In this document: piece by piece, positions 44,966-54,493 of the stretch | How positions within the stretch are numbered: position 1 is the stretch's first letter | How the letters are laid out: each line of letters opens with the position of its first letter | NCBI RefSeq assembly: GCF_039822625.1 | Contig: NZ_JBDLLG010000005.1 | Location: 62,001 to 126,000 of the forward strand | Source: Marinimicrobium locisalis | Lineage (GTDB): Bacteria > Pseudomonadota > Gammaproteobacteria > Pseudomonadales > Cellvibrionaceae | DNA: 64,000 nt | Direction: 5' to 3' | Notes under the pieces: model-generated | Seen by the model: only the letters and a program-made list of their open reading frames with translations | Database searches by the model: none | What the model was told of the DNA's origin: nothing | Made by a program: the position numbers and the translations under genes

Positions 44966-47089
44966 ATGATAAACAAAAAGTTGAAAGGCAATGGCATATA
45001 CGCCGCCATGCTGGGCTTGGGCCTGGCAGCGGTCGGTCAGGGTGCCGCCGCGCAGTCGGCGAGCTGTGAATATGTCGTAAGCAACGAGTGGGGCAGTGGC
45101 GCCACCGCTGCCATCCGTATTACCAACAACGGCAACAGCGCTATCAACGGTTGGGATGTAAGCTGGTCTTACAACAACAACCAAGTGACCAGCAGCTGGA
45201 ACGCCGAACTCTCTGGTAGCAACCCCTACACCGCAAGTGACATGGGCTGGAACGGCACCATTCAGCCGGGCCAGAGCGTTGAGTTCGGTATGCAACTCAA
45301 CACTAACGGTAGCGTTGAAACCCCAACCGTTACCGGCGATGTCTGCTCCGGCGGTGGCACTTCAAGCGAACCCGCAAGCAGCTCCAGCAGCTCAGTGGCC
45401 AGCAGCAGCGCTCCCCAGGGAAACCAGCAGTGTGACTGGTACGGCACTTTGACTCCGCTGTGTGAAGATGCCAACAGCGGCTGGGGTTACGAGAACGGTC
45501 AGAGCTGTGTCGCCCGCACCACTTGTAGCTCGCAGCCCGCGCCTTACGGCATCGTTGGCGGCAGCCAGTCCAGCTCGCAGCAATCCAGCGTTGCTTCTTC
45601 TGTGGCTTCTTCCGCGGTATCCTCGGTTGCGTCTTCCGTCGCGTCCTCTGTTGCCTCTTCTGTCGCTTCGTCCGTTGGCTCCTCTGCTTCCAGCTCCAGC
45701 AGCCCCGACACCACCGACGGTATCTTCCGTGTCGATGAGTCCGGCAACATCACCCAGAACGGTGAGCGGTATCCGGTACAGTGCTCCGCTTGGTTCGGTC
45801 TGGAAGGTCAGCACGAGCCGGTTGACGCCGAAAACAACCCAGACGGCGCACCCATGGAGCTTTATGTAGGCAACATGTGGTGGGTTGACTCCGGTCGCAC
45901 CATTCAGCAGACCATGGATGAGATTACCGCCCAAGGTATCAACACCATCCGTCTGCCCATCGCTCCGCAGACTCTGGACCCGAACGATCCTCAAGGTACC
46001 GGTGATGTGCGTGAAGGCGGTGTACTGAAGAACCATCCTTCAGTCCAGCAGGAAAATGCCCGTCAAGCGCTGGAAGACTTCATCGTCCAGGCCGACGAGA
46101 ACAACATCAACGTGATCATCGACATCCACTCCTGCTCCAACTACGTGGGCTGGCGCGCCGGTCGTCTGGATGCCACGCCTCCCTACGCGGATGCCGAGCG
46201 TGAAAACTATGAGTTCAAGCGCGAGGGCTATTCTTGCGGCCCGGTAGATGATCCAGACGTTCAGGTTGACCTGTACAACGAAGAGCTGTGGCTGGAAGAC
46301 CTGCGCGAAATCGCCGGTCTGTCAGAGCAGTTGGGCGTTGACAACATCATGGCCATCGACATCTTCAACGAACCCTGGGACTACACCTGGGCCGAGTGGA
46401 AAGACCTCTCTGAGAAAGCCTATCAGGCGATCGACGAAGTCAACTCCGATGTCTTGGTCATGGTTGAAGGTATTGCTGGCGGAACCTCTGCAGGCGAAGA
46501 AGTACCCCATGGTTCAGAAGACTCCAACCCCAACTGGGGCGAGAACTTCTATCCGTTCGCCGACGCACCTCTGGATATCCCCAAAGAGCGTCTGATTCTG
46601 TCGCCGCACACCTACGGCCCGTCCGTATTCGTCCAGAAGCAGTTCATGGATCCGGCTCAGCCCGAGTGTGAAGGCCTGGAAGACATCGAAGCGGCCGAAG
46701 CTGGCTGTAACATTGTGATTGATCCACAGCGCCTGGAAGCTGGCTGGGATGAGCACTTCGGTTATCTGGCCGACCAAGGCTATGCCATGGTTATCGGTGA
46801 GTTTGGTGGCCACTCTAACTGGCCTGCCGATGCTCCGCCCCGTCATCGCGAAGCTTGGAGCCACGTAGAGGCTGGTATCGACATGGAGTGGCAGAACACA
46901 CTGGTCGATTACATGATCGAGAAAAACATCGAAGGCTGCTACTGGTCCACCAACCCCGAATCCGAGGACACCGGTGGTCTGTACGAGCACGCTTACGATC
47001 CGGTCTCCAACACAGAGGAGTGGGGCACCTGGGAAGGCTTCGAGCAGGAGAAGTGGAACATGCTGATCCGCTTGTGGGACGGCTCATAA
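44966..47089 (+). CDS. Secreted GH5 endoglucanase with CBM2 and CBM10 modules
   Basis: The enzyme cleaves beta-1,4-glucan (cellulose). The 707-aa protein has a signal peptide (1-30), an N-terminal CBM2 (about 32-130, with CEYVVSNEWGSGATAAIRI and NPYTASDMGWNGTI) and a Ser linker. A CBM10 follows (about 152-188, QCDWYGTLTPLCEDANSGWGYENGQSC, in part), then a second Ser/Val linker (about 205-247, SSVA units). The GH5 domain covers about 255-705. The acid/base Glu is E469 in DIFNEPW and the nucleophile is E612 in VIGEFGG. AGGAG lies before the ATG. A hairpin plus T-run follows the gene. Confidence 0.94.
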   Translation: MINKKLKGNGIYAAMLGLGLAAVGQGAAAQSASCEYVVSNEWGSGATAAIRITNNGNSAINGWDVSWSYNNNQVTSSWNAELSGSNPYTASDMGWNGTIQPGQSVEFGMQLNTNGSVETPTVTGDVCSGGGTSSEPASSSSSSVASSSAPQGNQQCDWYGTLTPLCEDANSGWGYENGQSCVARTTCSSQPAPYGIVGGSQSSSQQSSVASSVASSAVSSVASSVASSVASSVASSVGSSASSSSSPDTTDGIFRVDESGNITQNGERYPVQCSAWFGLEGQHEPVDAENNPDGAPMELYVGNMWWVDSGRTIQQTMDEITAQGINTIRLPIAPQTLDPNDPQGTGDVREGGVLKNHPSVQQENARQALEDFIVQADENNINVIIDIHSCSNYVGWRAGRLDATPPYADAERENYEFKREGYSCGPVDDPDVQVDLYNEELWLEDLREIAGLSEQLGVDNIMAIDIFNEPWDYTWAEWKDLSEKAYQAIDEVNSDVLVMVEGIAGGTSAGEEVPHGSEDSNPNWGENFYPFADAPLDIPKERLILSPHTYGPSVFVQKQFMDPAQPECEGLEDIEAAEAGCNIVIDPQRLEAGWDEHFGYLADQGYAMVIGEFGGHSNWPADAPPRHREAWSHVEAGIDMEWQNTLVDYMIEKNIEGCYWSTNPESEDTGGLYEHAYDPVSNTEEWGTWEGFEQEKWNMLIRLWDGS

Positions 47090-47148
47090 GAGTCCGTGCC
47101 TAACCGTCGGCCCCGTTCGCGGGGCTGATTGGTAAGCCAAGTAACACT

Positions 47149-47178
47149 GGAGCAAGGAGGCTCCTTCCCCCCTTTTTT
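47149..47178 (+). terminator. Terminator after the cellulase gene
   Basis: GGAGC (47149-47153) pairs with GCTCC (47160-47164), and the hairpin is followed by TTCCCCCCTTTTTT. A second GC hairpin with a TTCG loop (47110-47125, GCCCCG/CGGGGC) lies just upstream. Confidence 0.5.
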
Positions 47179-47196
47179 ACACTTACCCTCCGATTA

Positions 47197-47448
47197 TTAC
47201 CGGGAAGTCTGATACCGCTCTTTCCATTCCGAGTAAGGCATGCCGTAAATAATCTCCCGCGCGGTGTTCTTGTCCAGCTCCACCCCCTTCTCATTCGCCG
47301 CTTCCATATACCACCGGCTCAGGCAGTTGCGACAAAAGCCGGCCAAGTCCATCAGGTCGATATTCTGCACATCCTTTCGTTTATCCAAATGCGCTACCAG
47401 CCGACGAAACGCGGCCGCCTCGACTTCAGTTCGGGTCTGTTGATCCAT
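47197..47448 (-). CDS. DUF1244 family protein
   Basis: The 83-aa cytosolic protein has the whole DUF1244 pattern: AAAFRRLVAHLDKRKDVQNIDLMDLAGFCRNCLSRWYMEAANEKG (key points FRRLV, FCRNCLSRWY) and MPYSEWKERYQ at the end. The family is widespread in proteobacteria with no settled role. The two Cys in CRNC could bind a metal, which is inference. It is the last gene of a minus-strand row with the acetyltransferase, antiporter and Nramp genes. Confidence 0.9.
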   Translation of the reverse strand: MDQQTRTEVEAAAFRRLVAHLDKRKDVQNIDLMDLAGFCRNCLSRWYMEAANEKGVELDKNTAREIIYGMPYSEWKERYQTSR

Positions 47449-47527
47449 TGGAGAACCTCATGTGGTCAGTTAAGAAAACGCACTTAGCCTAACAAAGCCC
47501 GCGGATTGCCACCACACAGCGGTCCAT

Positions 47528-48109
47528 TCAAGTAGGATTTGGCGAGGAACGATGGGGAACGGTATTCAAGTATTCTTCCAACAACAGCGTGTACAGCGCA
47601 TGGTCCACACGCCGACCGTTCAAAAGCTCCCTCTCCGGCAGCACCCCCTCGTAGTAGAACCCCAGCCGCTGGGGGATGGCACGACTGCGGTGATTCCCCG
47701 TGGCACAGGCGATCTCGATACGGTTGAGGCGGCACTCTTTGAAACCGATCTCTAGCAGTTCCTTTACCGCCTGGGTCATGATGCCCAGGCCCGCATATTC
47801 TTCTGCCAGCCAGTAGCCGACGCTGCCCGTTTGGGCACGCCGCTTATCAAATGCGTGGAATCCACACACGCCACACAAGCGAGAACGCCAGTAGACGGCA
47901 AATTGAGGACCCCTCCCGGAGCGGTACTGCTCAACAATCCCTTCCAAAAATGCCTCCGTATCCGAGAGGGCCACGGTCGCGTCCACCCAGGGGAGCCATT
48001 GGCGAAGGAAATCACGATTGTTATCGACGAGTTGAAAGAGCGCTTTGGCGTGGCTCTTTTGAAGCAGGATCAGACTAACGTCGGAAAAAGCGTCCAGTTT
48101 CGTGTCCAT
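47528..48109 (-). CDS. GNAT acetyltransferase of the RimJ/RimL type
   Basis: These enzymes acetylate N-terminal amino groups of ribosomal proteins or small amines. The 193-aa protein has the RimL-like order: LILLQKSHAKALFQLVDNNRDFLRQWLPWVD, GSVGYWLAEEYAGLGIMTQAVKELLEIGF, and NHRSRAIPQRLGFYYEGVLPERELLNGRRVDHALYTLL (acetyl-CoA site around GLGIMTQA). The substrate is unknown. It lies 12 nt after the antiporter gene. Confidence 0.9.
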   Translation of the reverse strand: MDTKLDAFSDVSLILLQKSHAKALFQLVDNNRDFLRQWLPWVDATVALSDTEAFLEGIVEQYRSGRGPQFAVYWRSRLCGVCGFHAFDKRRAQTGSVGYWLAEEYAGLGIMTQAVKELLEIGFKECRLNRIEIACATGNHRSRAIPQRLGFYYEGVLPERELLNGRRVDHALYTLLLEEYLNTVPHRSSPNPT

Positions 48110-48121
48110 GGCACAGGTGCG

Positions 48122-49366
48122 TCACTGTTTAGAAGATTCAAGTCGGTGGTACAAGTATAAGTAAAGGTGCGAAAAAGGCACTGCCGTTAATCCATGAACG
48201 AAAACGGAGGCCACCACCAGCAAGCTCACCACCGGCCACACGTCGGGAAGGTGGGTTTTGTGGTGCGCCAGCGCCGCGTAGTAAACCGCCGCCACTCCGA
48301 TGGGGCCAAACCAACCGGAAAAGGCGCCGTCCAGCCGGCTGGGCAGCTCTCGCGAGGTCCCGCGCAGTAATAATAGCAACGGCAGGCGACGCAGCAATAA
48401 AACGCCCACCGCCAACCCGACACCGGACCATCCCAGCGCGGCCCATTCACTCCAGGGGAGCATAAGCCCGACGAGGATAAAAATAGGCCCGGTAAAAAAG
48501 CGATCAAAACCGCCGATGACGTGCTCTTCCTCGCGACGCTCGTACACCCCCACTTGCTGATCAAACGCGAGCCCCGCCACAAAAACCGCGAGAATACCGT
48601 CACTGCCCAATAGCTTTACCAATGCCAGAGTGCTTAACGCCAGAGCCGTGGAAAACATCAACACTGAGTGAAGGTCCATCAGATCTTTGCACTCCGCTTT
48701 GCGCAAGGCAAAACCCGCCAGGTAACCGATGACGCCCCCCAATAGCAAGGCGAACATGACATCCCCCACAATCATGCCCAACACATGAGCGGTGAGCGAC
48801 TCGCCCGAGGGCAAGGTGATAAGAAAGGCGGCGCCCAGCACAAACATGTAAGCCAAGCCGTCGTTGGCACCCGACTCGGCCAAAATAATTCGACGCAAAT
48901 GGGTTGGCAGGGTTTTTTCGGCCACGGGGCCGCTCACCATGGCGGAAGCCACCACCGGGTCCGTCGGTGTGACCACCGCACCGATAAGCAACGCGGTACC
49001 GGCGGATAGCCCCAACAGCCCACCCACCAAGGCGCTGCTACTCAGCCACATAAATGGCATGCCCACCCCGAGCACCAGAGCCAGGCCCCGCCAATGGGAG
49101 AACACATAGTTTTTGGGAAGCCGCAGTGCAATGTCCATAAGGCCGATGGCCAGGGCCAGCCGGGCCACTTGCTCCAGAATCATCATGGGCTTTCCCCAGG
49201 ATTCTGGATTCAACCAGCCCAGGCCCACGGGGCCCAACGCCACTCCGAGCAGGAGCAAGGTCACCGCATCCGGCAGGCCCACACGCTTGAGAAACTTTGA
49301 CACCAGGCCCAGTAACAACGCGCTGCCCGCGATCACCAACAATATGACATTAAGCTCATGCGTCAT
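48122..49366 (-). CDS. Na+(K+)/H+ antiporter of the CPA1 (NhaP) type
   Basis: The protein exchanges cations for protons across the inner membrane. The 414-aa form has about 12 membrane segments. It has the CPA hallmarks LIGAVVTPTDPVVASAM (TP-containing unwound segment) and ILAESGANDGLAYMFVLGA, where the ND/GND pair forms the ion site. The ATG at 49366 (MTHELNV) is preferred to 49384 because GGAG lies about 6 nt upstream of it. It follows the Nramp-like gene by 51 nt. Confidence 0.92.
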   Translation of the reverse strand: MTHELNVILLVIAGSALLLGLVSKFLKRVGLPDAVTLLLLGVALGPVGLGWLNPESWGKPMMILEQVARLALAIGLMDIALRLPKNYVFSHWRGLALVLGVGMPFMWLSSSALVGGLLGLSAGTALLIGAVVTPTDPVVASAMVSGPVAEKTLPTHLRRIILAESGANDGLAYMFVLGAAFLITLPSGESLTAHVLGMIVGDVMFALLLGGVIGYLAGFALRKAECKDLMDLHSVLMFSTALALSTLALVKLLGSDGILAVFVAGLAFDQQVGVYERREEEHVIGGFDRFFTGPIFILVGLMLPWSEWAALGWSGVGLAVGVLLLRRLPLLLLLRGTSRELPSRLDGAFSGWFGPIGVAAVYYAALAHHKTHLPDVWPVVSLLVVASVFVHGLTAVPFSHLYLYLYHRLESSKQ

Positions 49367-49417
49367 AGCCGCTCCATGTTTCATTAGGCTCAGCCTTGGC
49401 CATCAAAGCCCGAGGCT

Positions 49418-50857
49418 TTACGACCCCGTCAGGCTCCAAAAGTACAATGCCGCAAACCCCAAGTAAAACAGCCCGGACACGGCCATGCTAAAGGATGTGA
49501 ACCAGCCCGGCCGAAGCGAGGCTGGCAACCGCGTCCGGTTGATGTAAATGGCAACCAACGCCAGGAAAGGCGTATGCACGGCGGCAATAATCCCGGAGGC
49601 GGACATGACCGCAACGGGGTCATCGAATAGAAGAATAATGGTAATGGGCACAACCCCGGTCACCGTCACCACGAACAACCGTTTGAGATAGCGCCGTTCA
49701 AGCATGGGCAGCCCCGTGACCCGGCCAAGCCACGTCAACGTACCGGTAATCCAGCCGGCTTTCCCCGCCTCTCGGTTGCGCCGTGTCAGGATTAATGTCA
49801 TATCCGCAAAGCTTCGGCCCCAGCCATCCTGATTAGCCAGCACGCTTCCCCCAAGGGCGATGATAATCGCCGCCAGTAGCAAATACTCCCCGGCGCTTCC
49901 CCACACCTCGGAGAATAACCGGCTCAGGTCCACCGCCACATCCGCGCCTTTGGGCATCAGGTCTTTGGGAGCCAGCAACTCAGAGCCCAACACCATGAAG
50001 GAAAAAATCACCACCAAGCCCCCAAGCACCCCCAGTGAGGCGGCGCCGGTCATGACTCCAATCCAGGCACGCGCGCGTCTTTCGCGGGTGGACGCCTCCT
50101 GACCTTCCGACTCCGCTCGACGTTGTTCCGATCGAGCTTCCTCGGGCATTTCATCATCCCGTTCGCGGGAGGTCAGACCGCCCCCATACCCCCGAGTGGC
50201 CGTCCAATAGCCAAACCAGACAATGCCCATGGAGCCGGCCAGTATGGTTCCAACCCAGGGTAGAATCACATAGAGGTCCGGCTCACTGGGCCAGCCAGGG
50301 GCAAGGCCCGTGGCCACGTTACGCAGATCCGGGCCTACCACCACCGCGGAGACGATGACCATCAACATTAATAGCAGTGCCATCACCCGGCTGAACCGCT
50401 CAATCAACATATATTGACCGCCGGCTACAAAGACGGTGCTCAACACCACCAGCAACACCCCATACAGAGCCGCTCCCCCCGGCAGAAAGGATTGCAGCGC
50501 GCTGCCCACCACGGCGGAGAGACCGGCAATGCCCACGCCTGCCGCCAGCAGTTGCGGTACAAGCACGAGCCACACGGCCCAACCGCGCGGCCCCTTCAAC
50601 GTATACATTCCTTCTAGCATCGTTTGCCCGGTCACGATGGAGAAGCGCGCCATCTCCCGGATCATGACCCACATAAAAAAGACCACCAGCAAAAGCAGCC
50701 AGAGCAGCTGGTATTCATAAGCTGAGGCGACTCGCGGGGTGAAGAGAATCGAGCCCGTGCCCACGGCAGACAACATCCACAATAAGCCGGGGCCGTACCA
50801 GCGCCACTTACGCCGGCCTTCGGGGGCCGCCGGAACCTTTGGCCGGAATAACTGCAT
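49418..50857 (-). CDS. Nramp-like transporter lacking the TM1 metal ligand
   Basis: The 479-aa protein has about 11 membrane segments and the overall look of the Nramp (natural resistance-associated macrophage protein) family. It starts with YGPGLLWMLSAVGTGSILFTPRVASAYEYQLLWLL. Metal-transporting Nramp proteins have DPGN in TM1; here the matching place reads AVGTGS, and the MPHN-type motif of TM6 was not found. It might carry another ion or molecule. The central loop (about residues 225-260) is long and charged. A member of the same operon as the antiporter, it could belong to ion homeostasis. Confidence 0.8.
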   Translation of the reverse strand: MQLFRPKVPAAPEGRRKWRWYGPGLLWMLSAVGTGSILFTPRVASAYEYQLLWLLLLVVFFMWVMIREMARFSIVTGQTMLEGMYTLKGPRGWAVWLVLVPQLLAAGVGIAGLSAVVGSALQSFLPGGAALYGVLLVVLSTVFVAGGQYMLIERFSRVMALLLMLMVIVSAVVVGPDLRNVATGLAPGWPSEPDLYVILPWVGTILAGSMGIVWFGYWTATRGYGGGLTSRERDDEMPEEARSEQRRAESEGQEASTRERRARAWIGVMTGAASLGVLGGLVVIFSFMVLGSELLAPKDLMPKGADVAVDLSRLFSEVWGSAGEYLLLAAIIIALGGSVLANQDGWGRSFADMTLILTRRNREAGKAGWITGTLTWLGRVTGLPMLERRYLKRLFVVTVTGVVPITIILLFDDPVAVMSASGIIAAVHTPFLALVAIYINRTRLPASLRPGWFTSFSMAVSGLFYLGFAALYFWSLTGS

Positions 50858-51112
50858 ATCCGTTCCTCCTATCAGTCTCTTATGGCTCTAACGCTCGGGT
50901 CCAAGAGCAGTCGAACGCCCCTTTTTTGGCGCGTATTTAATCGTTTTGCGTCGGCAGTTCTCATTTTTGTATTTAACCTTTATCTCATATTTGAACTTTA
51001 TGGGGCTTGCGCCTAACATCTGTCAACACGTCGATATTGCAGCCAAAAAAGGCTCGAATTCCAGTCGGCGAAATAAAAACGCTCGCTTTTATAACGACAA
51101 AAAGGAGACCTC
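50858..51112. other. Intergenic region between the Nramp-like and pectate lyase genes
   Basis: A 255-nt AT-rich spacer from which the two genes run in opposite directions. An AAAGGAG ribosome site ends it on the plus side. No clear promoter with both boxes was identified. Confidence 0.4.
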
Positions 51113-52996
51113 ATGTACGCTTCAACCACAAAGTCATTCAGCATTGCCTCGCTCATTGCCGTTGGTTCACTTCTCGCTACCCAGTCCGCCGCCCAAAGCG
51201 CCGCTTGCGAATACCTCATCAACAATGACTGGGGCAGCGGCGCCACCGCCTCTGTTCAGATCACCAACACCGGCTCGGACACCATCGAGGGCTGGAACGT
51301 TTCCTGGGCTTATGACAGCAACGAAATCACCAGCCACTGGAATGCCAACGTCAGCGGAAGCAACCCTTACTCAGCCTCAAACCTGAGTTGGAACGACACT
51401 CTGGCCCCCGGTCAATCCATCTCGTTCGGGCTCCAAGTCAACACCAATGGCGCCGCTGAAATACCGGAAGTATCTGGCGACATCTGTGGCAACAGCCCAC
51501 CCTCGGACTCAAGCAGCAGCGCCTCGTCAGCTTCCAGTCGCTCTTCATCAAGCCCGGCATCATCAAGCAGTCAGTTCTCAACCAGTTCCATCAGCGGTGG
51601 GGAAATCACACTTCAGGAAAACCAGACCGGTTTTTGTGGCGTTGATGGTTCAGTCGACAGTGACAATGCCGGCTTTACCGGTGAAGGCTTTGCCAATACC
51701 GACAACGCCAACGGCAATGCCGTTCGTTATCGCGTCAACGCTCCCAGCGATGGAAGCTACCTGTTGGAGCTCCGCTACGCCTCTGCCAACGACAGACCCG
51801 CCATTGCGGTGGTTAACGGCTCTACCGCTGGTAGCGTCAGCTTCCCCTCGACGGGTGGCTGGACCAGTTGGACCGTCGATACCCGCACCGTTCATTTAAG
51901 CGCTGGGGACAACCACATCAGTATCGTCGCCGCCAACGGCGAGGGCTTGCCGAACATCGACTCGTTGATTATTGTAGGAAACAACCCCGCCGCAGCCGAT
52001 TGTTCCAACCAAAGTAGCTCATCCAGCAGCAGCACCGACAGCGCGCCGCTCCTACCACAAGAGGGCAACCCGGTACACGACCGTTTTCAAAGCGCTCGCA
52101 CCGAGTGGAGCCAGAGCAGAGCGGACATCATCCTGTCCCACCAATATGACAACGGTGGCTGGCCCAAGAATCAAGAATACGACTCCATGGGAGACGGTGG
52201 TGACGGCCTGGGCACCATTGACAACGGCGCCACCGTCACGGAAATGGTCTATCTGGCCGAGGTGTATAGAAATACTGGTGACACCCGCTATCGCAATGCG
52301 GTGCGCGAGGCCATGGACTACCTGCTTGAGGCCCAGTACAGCACGGGCGGCTGGCCGCAGTTTTACCCGCTGCGCGGCGGCTACTCGGACCACGTCACCT
52401 TCAACGACAACGCCATGTCCAGTGTGCTGACCGTACTGCATCACGCCAACCAACAGAGCGCCCCCTTCGACACCGACATCTTCAATGACAACGACCGGTC
52501 GAAAATGCGACAAGCCATCGACCGTGGGGTAGACTACATTCTGAATGCCCAGTGGGTGCAAAACGGCCACCTGACGGTTTGGTGTGCTCAACACGGGAAG
52601 AACGACTATCAACCAAAAATGGCCCGCGCCTATGAGTTGAAATCGTTAAGTGGCAGTGAGTCCGTGGAAGTGGTCGGCTTTCTGATGACACAGCCACAAA
52701 CGCCGGAAATTGAAGCGGCCGTTCGGGCGGCGATCAATTGGTTCCGCAGCCCGGATACCTATGTGGACAATTACACCTACGACAAATCCGTCGAGGAGAA
52801 AATCGTCTACAGCGAAGGCGACCGTATGTGGTACCGCTTCTATGACCTGTACACCAATCGCGGCTTCTTCAGCGACCGGGACAGCCGAAAAGTCTATGAC
52901 ATCATGGATATATCGGCAGAGCGCCGAAACGGCTACAGCTGGGGCGGAAACTACGGCGAGAAAATCATTCCCTACGCCGAACAAGTAGGCTATTAA
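51113..52996 (+). CDS. Secreted PL10 pectate lyase with CBM2 and CBM35 modules
   Basis: The enzyme cleaves polygalacturonate by beta-elimination. The 627-aa protein has a signal peptide (1-26), CBM2 (about 28-126, CEYLINNDWGSGATASVQI, NPYSASNLSWND) and a Ser linker. A CBM35-like module follows (about 163-300, FCGVDGSVDSDNAGFTGEGFAN, NGEGLPNIDSLIIVG), then a short Ser linker and the PL10 domain (about 325-627). The PL10 domain has HQYDNGGWPKNQEYDS, DNGATVTEMVYLAEVY, STGGWPQFYPLRGGYSDHVTFNDNAM and VWCAQHGKNDYQP (in parts). The design closely resembles Cellvibrio Pel10A. AAAGGAG lies before the ATG. Confidence 0.93.
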   Translation: MYASTTKSFSIASLIAVGSLLATQSAAQSAACEYLINNDWGSGATASVQITNTGSDTIEGWNVSWAYDSNEITSHWNANVSGSNPYSASNLSWNDTLAPGQSISFGLQVNTNGAAEIPEVSGDICGNSPPSDSSSSASSASSRSSSSPASSSSQFSTSSISGGEITLQENQTGFCGVDGSVDSDNAGFTGEGFANTDNANGNAVRYRVNAPSDGSYLLELRYASANDRPAIAVVNGSTAGSVSFPSTGGWTSWTVDTRTVHLSAGDNHISIVAANGEGLPNIDSLIIVGNNPAAADCSNQSSSSSSSTDSAPLLPQEGNPVHDRFQSARTEWSQSRADIILSHQYDNGGWPKNQEYDSMGDGGDGLGTIDNGATVTEMVYLAEVYRNTGDTRYRNAVREAMDYLLEAQYSTGGWPQFYPLRGGYSDHVTFNDNAMSSVLTVLHHANQQSAPFDTDIFNDNDRSKMRQAIDRGVDYILNAQWVQNGHLTVWCAQHGKNDYQPKMARAYELKSLSGSESVEVVGFLMTQPQTPEIEAAVRAAINWFRSPDTYVDNYTYDKSVEEKIVYSEGDRMWYRFYDLYTNRGFFSDRDSRKVYDIMDISAERRNGYSWGGNYGEKIIPYAEQVGY

Positions 52997-53008
52997 CCTT
53001 CTGACAAA

Positions 53009-53028
53009 CGGGGGCGTTGCCGCCCCCG
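53009..53028. terminator. Bidirectional terminator between pectate lyase and xylanase genes
   Basis: CGGGGGCG (53009-53016) and CGCCCCCG (53021-53028) are perfect complements with a TTGC loop. The genes on either side converge on it and end within 15 nt. T-rich stretches are weak on both sides, but the stem is very stable. Confidence 0.65.
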
Positions 53029-53035
53029 AGTTCCT

Positions 53036-54466
53036 TCAATTGGTCATCACCAGCGTCGCGACGCTTCGGGCACTTAACGCCGGAACGGAGACCTCGCCTC
53101 CCTCAACGGTAACGCTCAGCGTAGCCCGGTCTTCGAACCGGGAAGTGATGTAAGCCTCCGCGCTACCCACGCTCATCGGCATTTCAACGTCTATGTTGGC
53201 GTAGTCATTATCGGAGCGGTTCAGAATAACGACGACCCACTCGCCTGTGCCGCTCTCGTAAGCGGTCACCTCGACGGCGTCCAGCCCTTCCAGGTTCACA
53301 CCAATGCGTTGATACCCCGGGCGGACGAACTTGGAATAGTGGGAGAACGCCCAGCCCCGCTTGAGAATTTGCCCGCGTTCGGTGCCGTACTGACTGTCGC
53401 CATCCCCGAGAAAGGAATAAAAACGCAGGGACCACCACCAGATATAGGCGCTCCAGTTCACCTCCATGGACTGATGTACGCTAGCCAGCACCACGTCCAG
53501 AGTTTCGTCCCACACAGCCTCATTGCTACCGCCCCAGATGGCCGCGCCATCACCGTCCGCACGGTGGTAGTTCCACTCGGTCATCCAGCGAGGGACGTTT
53601 TTCTCCTCTGCCAACTCGTAAGGTGAGAAGTTGCCGCTGTTTTCGGCGTCGTAGAGGTGCCCGCCGACATAGTCCACATTGGCCAATGCCTCAGGGTCAT
53701 TCAAGGAAGGGTCCGTATAGTCACGGTTAAACCGTAAGGACTCCGCAATGAGCAGCTCCGCTTGAATCTCCCCACCGTATTGTCGAACGAAGTCGCGCAG
53801 CTCGTCGCCGCTCCACTCCGCCGACTGGTAACTGGGGGCGTAGTCCGGCTCGTTCTGAACGGACATTACATCAATTTCAACGCCCTGCTCCAACATATAG
53901 GCAATATAGGCATTGAGGTGATCGGCGTAGGCTCCGTAGTAGTCGGGTAACAGCCGACCACCGTTATTGAGACTGTTATTGCTTTTCATATGCGCGGGAG
54001 GCGTCCAAGGTGACGCCAAGATGCGGACGTCCTTAGAATATGCTTTTGCCAACGCAAGATTGCCCGCCGCGCGAGGCCAGTCATCGGGATTCGGGTCCAC
54101 AATAGTACGCAGCAGCGAAAAGCCCAGCTCCCGTTCCCCCATACCGACCAAGCTCTTGACTTCATTATCGGTCAACGATTCGGTAACGACAGCCCACATG
54201 GGTAACGCACCCCCGAAACCATCCACCGTCTGATGCCTTACGTTCGAATCAATTTGAATCCGGTGGTGGGCCTCAGAGCTGGACTGCGAGGACTGCGAGG
54301 ACTGAGAGGATTGGGACGAGTTTGAAGGCTGCGAGAACTGACTCGACGCCGAGGCACTTGACGAAGCCGGCGTCTCCCCCGATCCGGAGGAACTGCCACC
54401 GCAGGCCGTCAGAAAGCAGAGTGACACACTCAGCACTATAGGGTTGATTACGGTTTTTATAAGCAT
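53036..54466 (-). CDS. GH30 glucuronoxylanase-like lipoprotein
   Basis: The enzyme probably cuts (glucurono)xylan at the cell surface or in the periplasm. The 476-aa protein has a lipoprotein signal with lipobox LTAC (Cys22) and a Ser/Gln linker (about 25-64). The GH30 barrel and side domain cover about 70-476. The acid/base Glu is E206 in SVQNEPDY and the nucleophile E297 is in RWMTEWNYH. VDGFGGAL near residue 81 is the usual GH30 start. The lack of an obvious Arg-rich glucuronate site could not be judged. It converges with the pectate lyase gene. Confidence 0.88.
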   Translation of the reverse strand: MLIKTVINPIVLSVSLCFLTACGGSSSGSGETPASSSASASSQFSQPSNSSQSSQSSQSSQSSSEAHHRIQIDSNVRHQTVDGFGGALPMWAVVTESLTDNEVKSLVGMGERELGFSLLRTIVDPNPDDWPRAAGNLALAKAYSKDVRILASPWTPPAHMKSNNSLNNGGRLLPDYYGAYADHLNAYIAYMLEQGVEIDVMSVQNEPDYAPSYQSAEWSGDELRDFVRQYGGEIQAELLIAESLRFNRDYTDPSLNDPEALANVDYVGGHLYDAENSGNFSPYELAEEKNVPRWMTEWNYHRADGDGAAIWGGSNEAVWDETLDVVLASVHQSMEVNWSAYIWWWSLRFYSFLGDGDSQYGTERGQILKRGWAFSHYSKFVRPGYQRIGVNLEGLDAVEVTAYESGTGEWVVVILNRSDNDYANIDVEMPMSVGSAEAYITSRFEDRATLSVTVEGGEVSVPALSARSVATLVMTN

Positions 54467-54493
54467 TGGAGTTACCTTATTATCATTGTTGTG

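Noticed and set aside
54280..54330. Short tandem repeats (GAGGACTGC type)
   Set aside because: They encode the Ser/Gln linker of the GH30 protein and are explained by that.
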